A stretch of DNA of 10,122 nt from Bacteroidales bacterium UBA3743 (GTDB lineage: Bacteria > Bacteroidota > Bacteroidia > Bacteroidales > Paludibacteraceae), in assembly GCA_002371265.1 (NCBI GenBank), contig DFGT01000018.1, positions 1 through 10,122 on the forward strand, given 5' to 3'. Shown here piece by piece: positions 6,526-10,122 of this stretch (position 1 is its first letter; every line of letters starts with the position of its first letter). A program made the position numbers and the translations under genes. Below the pieces are notes generated by a model. It saw only the letters and a program-made list of their open reading frames with translations, was not told the DNA's origin and did not search any database.

Positions 6526-7428
6526 ATGGTAATGGGTGAAAAATCAATTGGAAATCATGGAAGGGTGACTCTCGTCGGCTTTGGCCCGGGTGACCCTGAT
6601 CTGCTGACAATCAAAGGATATAAATCGTTGGAACATGCCGACGTGATTTTTTATGACGACTTGACTAATGAATCTTTCTTGAGCCAGTTTGATGCGGATA
6701 AGGTTTATGTGGGAAAAAGAAATGGCAGACACAGTCATGACCAGAGTGAAATAAATGAACTCCTTTATCAGTCTGCCGTTCTGGGAAATGTTGTGGTGAG
6801 ACTGAAAGGCGGTGATCCTATGCTTTTTTCTCATGGCAGGGAAGAGGTGGATTTCTTACGAAGTCGTGGAGTCGACGTGGATATTGTCCCAGGTGTCAGT
6901 TCGGGCAACGCTCTCGCGTCGCTCCTTCAAATTCCTCTTACTCATCGTGGAGTGGCACGCAGTGTGGCGATGGTGCTGGGGCATAGTGATAAACTGCAGA
7001 CTCCTGATGCTGATACCTTATTATATTACATGGGTGGCTCTTCGATCAGCAGGATTGCCAATTCGCTGATTGCGTCTGGCAGGAATGAGGATACTCCTGT
7101 GGCAATCGTCACTCACGTCTCCTTACCAACACAAAGGGCTATTTACTCCACATTGGAAGAACTGCGTTATGCGGTGTTTCGTGACACTCCCGTCTTGGTG
7201 ATGGTCGGAGATGTGGTGAGGTTTGTGTCGGAATCTGCGACGCAGGTGTCTTATAATATGAGCATTCCGGTTGTGATACCTGATGGTTTGGACAAAGTGG
7301 ATAAGGTGCTTTTCTCTTCTCCTGCAGAAGTAGATACATTCACGTCGCTATATGGGGCTGATATTCCCAAACATTTGTTGCTGATAGCCAACGATAATGC
7401 CACTTACGAAAAAACTCTTTCAATATAA
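6526..7428 (+). CDS. cobA: Uroporphyrinogen-III C-methyltransferase (SUMT) with a C-terminal extension
   Basis: SUMT adds two methyl groups from S-adenosylmethionine to uroporphyrinogen III, giving precorrin-2 for siroheme or cobalamin. In 300 residues the family motifs are clear: VGFGPGDPDLLT (17-28), the GKRNGRHSHDQSEIN segment (63-77), RLKGGDPMLFSHG (92-104) and VPGVSSGNA (121-129). The methyltransferase core ends near residue 233. Residues 234-300 are extra; their VLFSSPAEVDTFTSLYG stretch resembles part of uroporphyrinogen-III synthase (HemD), perhaps a remnant of a CobA-HemD fusion. The next gene, eight bases on, completes siroheme synthesis, so siroheme is the likely product. Translation could also begin at Met3 (6532); neither start has a Shine-Dalgarno. 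Symbols cobA, sumT and cysG-A are all used for this enzyme. Confidence 0.93.
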   Translation: MVMGEKSIGNHGRVTLVGFGPGDPDLLTIKGYKSLEHADVIFYDDLTNESFLSQFDADKVYVGKRNGRHSHDQSEINELLYQSAVLGNVVVRLKGGDPMLFSHGREEVDFLRSRGVDVDIVPGVSSGNALASLLQIPLTHRGVARSVAMVLGHSDKLQTPDADTLLYYMGGSSISRIANSLIASGRNEDTPVAIVTHVSLPTQRAIYSTLEELRYAVFRDTPVLVMVGDVVRFVSESATQVSYNMSIPVVIPDGLDKVDKVLFSSPAEVDTFTSLYGADIPKHLLLIANDNATYEKTLSI

Positions 7429-7436
7429 TCCAAACA

Positions 7437-7916
7437 ATGAATTTTTTGCCGATAAACATAAATATAGAAGGGAAACGGATCCTTATTATCGGAGGTGGCC
7501 GTGTCGGATTGCATAAGGCGACAATCCTCCACCGTTTCACAGATGAGGCGACGGTGGTCTCTCCGCATTTTGCCGAGGGGTTTGATAAATTGCCTTTTTC
7601 TCTTGTCGCAAAGGAGTATGAGCCATCTGATCTTGACGGAGCATTCATTGTCTATGTCTGCACGGGAAATGCCTCGCTCAACCAGCGGATAAAGCGGGAT
7701 GCAGAGCAACGTCGCATCTTGGCGAGCGTATGTGATAATCCTTCCCTTTGTGACTTCACGTCTCCTGCCATCTACAAGGAAGGAGATCTTACAATAGCGG
7801 TGTCGAGCAATGCGACGAATGTACATCTTAGTATGCGTATCCGTGACGCGATAAAGGAAAACATTCAATATATAAAGGAAAAAGCGACGGGATTTGTCTC
7901 GATATACAAAAAATGA
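7437..7916 (+). CDS. Precorrin-2 dehydrogenase / sirohydrochlorin ferrochelatase-like protein (short Met8/CysG-N type)
   Basis: This family oxidises precorrin-2 to sirohydrochlorin with NAD and, in bifunctional members, inserts iron to give siroheme. The 159-residue protein has the Rossmann motif ILIIGGGRVG (15-24). The segment SVCDNPSLCDFTSPAIYKEGDLTIAVSSN (97-125) matches the family core. Asp100 aligns with the catalytic Asp104 of CysG, and the Ser pair 123-124 with the SS of the CysG VSSGG motif. It is shorter than SirC or Met8 (about 200 residues or more) and lacks most of the C-terminal dimerisation/helical part. It may therefore be only a dehydrogenase, or a compact form. It follows the methyltransferase gene by eight bases in the same operon. 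Confidence 0.88.
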   Translation: MNFLPININIEGKRILIIGGGRVGLHKATILHRFTDEATVVSPHFAEGFDKLPFSLVAKEYEPSDLDGAFIVYVCTGNASLNQRIKRDAEQRRILASVCDNPSLCDFTSPAIYKEGDLTIAVSSNATNVHLSMRIRDAIKENIQYIKEKATGFVSIYKK

Positions 7917-7932
7917 GATCACAACGACTCAA

Positions 7933-7952
7933 TATCACAAACGTATGTGATA
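7933..7952. promoter_or_regulatory. Inverted repeat upstream of the thioredoxin promoter
   Basis: Arms TATCACA (7933-7939) and TGTGATA (7946-7952) pair perfectly around six bases. It lies about 40-60 bases upstream of the -7 box of the downstream cluster, a typical position for an activator site. The half-sites resemble those of CRP/FNR-type regulators but in the opposite order, so no regulator is assigned. It also follows the stop of the siroheme gene by 17 bases, but no T-run follows. Confidence 0.35.
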
Positions 7953-7972
7953 CTATTACCATTTAATCGCTA

Positions 7973-8003
7973 TTTCCTGGATGTCCGTTGCAGTGTAATT
8001 TTG
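7973..8003 (+). promoter_or_regulatory. Promoter of the thioredoxin-sulfur carrier cluster
   Basis: TAATTTTG (7996-8003) matches TAnnTTTG; TTTC at 7973-7976 is a three-out-of-four -33 box at 19 bases spacing. It lies in the 132-base gap after the siroheme genes and gives a leader of about 40 bases. Confidence 0.55.
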
Positions 8004-8034
8004 CATTTGTAAAAAGAAAGAAATTATAATAAAG

Positions 8035-8040
8035 AAAGGA
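8035..8040 (+). promoter_or_regulatory. Ribosome-binding site of thioredoxin
   Basis: AAAGGA lies eight bases before the ATG at 8049. It stands out because most genes in this window lack a clear Shine-Dalgarno, which suggests efficient translation. Confidence 0.6.
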
Positions 8041-8048
8041 ATTAAATT

Positions 8049-8366
8049 ATGGCAGAGTTGAAGATTACAGACGACAACTACGAAGAAATCCTTGGCAAGG
8101 GTGGAGTAGTGGTGATTGATTTTTGGGCAACATGGTGCGGACCTTGTCAACGGTTGTCTCCGATCATCGCGCAGGTGGCAGAGGATTACGAAGGCAAAGC
8201 ATTAGTAGGCAAGTGTAACGCGGAAAACAATGAGGCGTTGACAGAGTATTTTGGCATACGCAACATCCCTACCATCCTTTTTATTAAAGATGGTGAGGTG
8301 GTGGATAAATTAAGTGGGGCTGTGAACAAGTTGAAAATCACAGACACAATAGATAAATATTTGTAA
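8049..8366 (+). CDS. trxA: Thioredoxin
   Basis: Thioredoxins are small cytoplasmic dithiol reductants. The 105-residue protein has the normal family length. It carries the DFWATWCGPC active site (Cys30 and Cys33) and the conserved cis-proline (IRNIPT, Pro74), plus the FIKDGEVVDKLSGA segment of the last beta hairpin. There is no signal peptide, so it acts in the cytoplasm. It is the first gene after its own promoter and lies 48 bases upstream of the sulfur-carrier gene. That position suggests it may reduce disulfides or persulfides formed in sulfur transfer, or serve PAPS/APS reductase in sulfate assimilation; this is inference from context. It could equally be a housekeeping thioredoxin. Confidence 0.95.
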   Translation: MAELKITDDNYEEILGKGGVVVIDFWATWCGPCQRLSPIIAQVAEDYEGKALVGKCNAENNEALTEYFGIRNIPTILFIKDGEVVDKLSGAVNKLKITDTIDKYL

Positions 8367-8400
8367 TCAACAGGGATGATGTACCCCCAGTTAAATAGAT

Positions 8401-8406
8401 AAGGAG
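8401..8406 (+). promoter_or_regulatory. Ribosome-binding site of the sulfur carrier
   Basis: AAGGAG lies eight bases before the ATG at 8415 and supports this start codon. Confidence 0.65.
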
Positions 8407-8414
8407 AATAAAAG

Positions 8415-8627
8415 ATGGCAAAGATTATTGTAAACGGTGAATATCAGGAGGTTGAATTGCCTCTTACTGTATCTGATTTGATAAAGTCAAACAATGTGTT
8501 CCAGCCTGAGATGGTGAGCGTCCAGGTCAATGAGGAGTTTGTTGAGAGAGAAGATTTCGATACTCTGCAAATCAAGGAAAACGATTCTGTTGATTTCCTA
8601 TATTTTATGGGAGGAGGACAATATTAA
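8415..8627 (+). CDS. ThiS/MoaD-like sulfur carrier protein with residues beyond the diglycine
   Basis: Proteins of this beta-grasp family carry sulfur as a C-terminal glycine thiocarboxylate. The 70-residue product has the family length and pattern: MAKIIVNGEYQEVELPLTVS at the start, VSVQVNEEFVERE in the middle and VDFLYFMGGG near the end. ThiS and MoaD normally finish in GG. Here three glycines (66-68) are followed by Gln69-Tyr70, so the C-terminus should need trimming before adenylation. The adjoining JAMM protease and E1-like enzyme are the expected partners, as in QbsE/QbsD/QbsC and HcyS/HcyD/HcyF. The absence of thiazole genes nearby argues against a ThiS role in thiamin synthesis. Cysteine, homocysteine or another thio-product remains possible. 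Confidence 0.9.
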   Translation: MAKIIVNGEYQEVELPLTVSDLIKSNNVFQPEMVSVQVNEEFVEREDFDTLQIKENDSVDFLYFMGGGQY

Positions 8628-8656
8628 TTCATAATGCATAATTCATAATGCATAAT
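8626..8656. repeat. Tandem 14-bp repeat between the sulfur carrier and adenylyltransferase genes
   Basis: TTCATAATGCATAA occurs twice in a row (8628-8641, 8642-8655), starting right after the carrier stop codon. Each unit contains the palindrome ATGCAT. Similar AATTATGCATTATG strings are, from memory, frequent in bacterial intergenic DNA. The rest of the 80-base gap has no clear promoter or terminator. Confidence 0.8.
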
Positions 8657-8707
8657 GGGCGATATGATAGTATCCCAGCTATAAACCATTAATTATTAAT
8701 ATAATTT

Positions 8708-9517
8708 ATGTTTGATTTTTCAGAAGAAGAATTGCTTCGCTACAGCCGCCATATCCTTTTGCAGGATGTAGGTGTGGAGGGGCAGGAAAAGATAAAGGAA
8801 GCCAAAGTCCTTGTTGTTGGCGCAGGTGGATTGGGAGCTCCTGTTTCCCTCTACCTCGCAGCAGCAGGAGTCGGCACTATCGGTATTATAGACGGCGACG
8901 TGGTAGATCTGTCCAATTTGCAGCGTCAGGTGATACATTTCACGAAGGATGTTGATGTTCCGAAAGTGATATCTGCAAAAGAGAAGATGTTGGCTATCAA
9001 TCCGAATGTGAAAGTGAATGCGATTCAGGATTTGTTGATGGCAAACAATGCTCTGGATATCATCAAAGAGTATGATTTTATTGTCGACGGTACTGATAAT
9101 TTCCCAGTGAAGTTTTTGATCAACGATGCGTGTGTGCAGGCTGGCAAACCATTTAGTCATGGTGGCATCTTGCGTTTTGAGGGCCAGACATTCACACATG
9201 TGCCGGGCTCAGCATGCTACCGTTGTGTGTTTGGAGCACCACCTCCACCAAATGCGGTGCCTACGTGTTCGCAGGCAGGTGTGTTGGGAGCCATTGCTGG
9301 TATGCTTGGCACAATTCAAGCAGCAGAGACATTGAAATATATCACAGGTGTCGGAGAATTGTTGACCAATAAGCTGCTTACGTTTAATGCTAAGACGATG
9401 GATTTTCGTAAGATCAACACACGTCATAATAAGCATTGCAAATTGTGCGGTGACAATCCTACTATCACTGAGCTTGTCGACTATGAGCAGGCCACATGTG
9501 ATTTGAAGAACCATTAA
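8708..9517 (+). CDS. MoeB/ThiF/HesA-family adenylyltransferase (E1-like) for the sulfur carrier
   Basis: This enzyme would adenylate the carrier's C-terminal glycine with ATP so that sulfur can replace AMP. In 269 residues the family features are all visible: the RYSRHILLQDVGVEGQEKI start (11-29); the nucleotide loop VVGAGGLGAP (36-45); DGDVVDLSNLQRQ (62-74) with the conserved Arg; VDGTDN (126-131); CYRCVFG (170-176); the PTCSQAGVLG loop (186-195) containing Cys187; and CKLCGDNPTI (244-253). The two CxxC pairs form the usual structural zinc site. It lacks the rhodanese domain of MoeZ or Uba4, so its sulfur must come from elsewhere, possibly sulfide. Its gene lies 80 bases after the carrier and 12 bases before the JAMM protease. 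It could in principle serve MoaD or ThiS too. Confidence 0.93.
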   Translation: MFDFSEEELLRYSRHILLQDVGVEGQEKIKEAKVLVVGAGGLGAPVSLYLAAAGVGTIGIIDGDVVDLSNLQRQVIHFTKDVDVPKVISAKEKMLAINPNVKVNAIQDLLMANNALDIIKEYDFIVDGTDNFPVKFLINDACVQAGKPFSHGGILRFEGQTFTHVPGSACYRCVFGAPPPPNAVPTCSQAGVLGAIAGMLGTIQAAETLKYITGVGELLTNKLLTFNAKTMDFRKINTRHNKHCKLCGDNPTITELVDYEQATCDLKNH

Positions 9518-9529
9518 AAGTTACAGTTT

Positions 9530-10012
9530 ATGACTATAGGAGAACAGACATACGGATGGCAGGAATCCAATGAGGTGATCCACATCACACAGGAGGCTTA
9601 TGATTCCATACTGTCGCAGGCGAGAAAGGACGCTCCGGTTGAGAGTTGCGGATATGCTCTTGGTGTTAAAGGCGAAGATGGCAAGTTGAAGATAACATAC
9701 AATTATCCGTTGACAAATATTGACCATTCTGAAGAGCATTTCTCGTTGGATCCCAAAGAGCAGTTTGCGGCAATCAAGTATGCACGAGCACATGGATTGG
9801 TTGTTGTGGGTGGATGGCACAGTCATCCGGCATCTCCAAGTCGCCCATCAGAAGAAGACAAGCGTCTTGCTTTTGATCCAAATGCTTTCTATCTTATTCT
9901 GTCGCTCGCTCCGGAAGTTTCAGGTCAGCCTTATGTGCCTGAAGGGGAGCCAGTGCTCAATGCTTTTAGAATAAAGGAAAAGGAAGTCACCCGCTTCCCT
10001 GTAATAGTTTAA
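9530..10012 (+). CDS. JAMM/MPN+ zinc metalloprotease (Mov34/RPN11-like) that likely trims the sulfur carrier
   Basis: JAMM proteases use one zinc to cut after a C-terminal glycine of ubiquitin-like proteins. The 160-residue protein carries a complete active site: Glu38 (APVESCGYALG), His97 and His99 (GGWHSHP), Ser107 and Asp110 (PSEED), exactly the HxH-x7-S-x2-D pattern. Sequence IHFS-like spacing between them (EEHFSLDPKEQFAAIKYA) also matches bacterial Mec/QbsD proteins. It should remove Gln-Tyr from the upstream carrier, or release a carrier-linked product as Mec does for CysO-cysteine. The ATG at 9530 is 12 bases after the adenylyltransferase stop. A GTG at 9575 (VIHIT) would remove a 15-residue hydrophilic extension and start closer to where most family members begin, so the start is uncertain. 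It is the last gene of the cluster. Confidence 0.92.
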   Translation: MTIGEQTYGWQESNEVIHITQEAYDSILSQARKDAPVESCGYALGVKGEDGKLKITYNYPLTNIDHSEEHFSLDPKEQFAAIKYARAHGLVVVGGWHSHPASPSRPSEEDKRLAFDPNAFYLILSLAPEVSGQPYVPEGEPVLNAFRIKEKEVTRFPVIV

Positions 10013-10020
10013 TTTCTTTC

Positions 10021-10054
10021 GCCCAGACTGGAAGCCAAACAGTCTGGGCTTTCT
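10021..10054 (+). terminator. Hairpin terminator of the sulfur-carrier cluster
   Basis: Arms GCCCAGACTG (10021-10030) and CAGTCTGGGC (10040-10049) pair perfectly around nine bases and are followed by TTTCT. It begins nine bases after the JAMM stop codon. The T-run is short, but the GC-rich stem and position fit an intrinsic terminator. The remaining bases to 10122 show no gene or promoter I can support. Confidence 0.75.
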
Positions 10055-10122
10055 GCGTCTCATACATAAGAGTACAGATTGATTCGTCTGGAAGACACTA
10101 TTTGAGTACCCCCGTACATACG

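Noticed and set aside
7404..7922. Minus-strand open frame of 172 codons opposite the siroheme dehydrogenase gene
   Set aside because: The plus-strand frame has unmistakable NAD-binding and catalytic motifs; the antisense product shows no recognisable motif and is a shadow.
8415..8627. Thiamin-pathway ThiS
   Set aside because: The C-terminus is GGGQY rather than GG, a JAMM protease is encoded nearby, and no thiazole or pyrimidine synthesis genes are in the window.
8720..9199. Minus-strand open frame of 159 codons opposite the adenylyltransferase
   Set aside because: It is a shadow of a strongly conserved E1-like enzyme; the composition is His/Ile-rich with no domain pattern.
8380..10116. Shared GTACCCCC string at about 8390 and 10107
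   Set aside because: Only eight bases match, with different surroundings; this is likely chance.

Overview
The window looks like a chromosome segment from a Bacteroidales bacterium, probably Prevotella-like. The evidence is: several Bacteroidetes-type promoters (a TAnnTTTG -7 box with a weak TTTG-like -33 box about 20 bases upstream); exported proteins ending in type IX secretion (T9SS) C-terminal sorting-like tails; A-rich or absent Shine-Dalgarno sequences; and moderately AT-rich DNA. No genus marker is present, so the genus is a guess.

Left half, minus strand (1-6253): exported proteins. A 1088-residue secreted multidomain protein (2987-6253) has a signal peptide, Ig-like/jelly-roll-like modules and a T9SS-like tail. 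Its stop codon lies inside a GTAGAGACG-type repeat, and a strong hairpin terminator follows at 2841-2879. Next comes a likely operon with its own promoter (2743-2774): a small exported protein (copy B, 2150-2623), a serpin (559-2145), and a second copy of the small protein (copy A, 1-465, cut by the window edge). Copies A and B are about 95% identical in DNA over 415 aligned bases, but their signal peptides differ. The stop codon of B sits against the serpin ribosome-binding site. The serpin carries an extra N-terminal domain that resembles the mature N-terminal domain of A and B.

Middle (6254-6525): a divergent intergenic region with promoters for the large secreted protein (minus) and the siroheme genes (plus).

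Right half, plus strand (6526-10122): sulfur and siroheme metabolism. Uroporphyrinogen-III C-methyltransferase (6526-7428) and a precorrin-2 dehydrogenase/ferrochelatase-like protein (7437-7916) would together make siroheme, the cofactor of sulfite and nitrite reductases. After a second promoter come thioredoxin (8049-8366), a ThiS-like sulfur carrier with two residues beyond its glycines (8415-8627), a MoeB/ThiF/HesA-type adenylyltransferase (8708-9517) and a JAMM metalloprotease (9530-10012), closed by a hairpin terminator (10021-10054). The last three form a recognisable protein-thiocarboxylate module: the protease trims the carrier to its diglycine, the E1-like enzyme adenylates it, and sulfide or another donor makes the thiocarboxylate. 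Comparable known systems are QbsE/QbsC/QbsD (thioquinolobactin), CysO/Mec/MoeZ (cysteine) and HcyS/HcyF/HcyD (homocysteine). The neighbouring siroheme genes favour assimilation of sulfide into cysteine or homocysteine, but the acceptor enzyme is not in the window.

The points most worth following up are the serpin sandwiched between twin exported proteins with its shared N-terminal domain, and the sulfur-carrier/JAMM/thioredoxin cluster next to siroheme synthesis.
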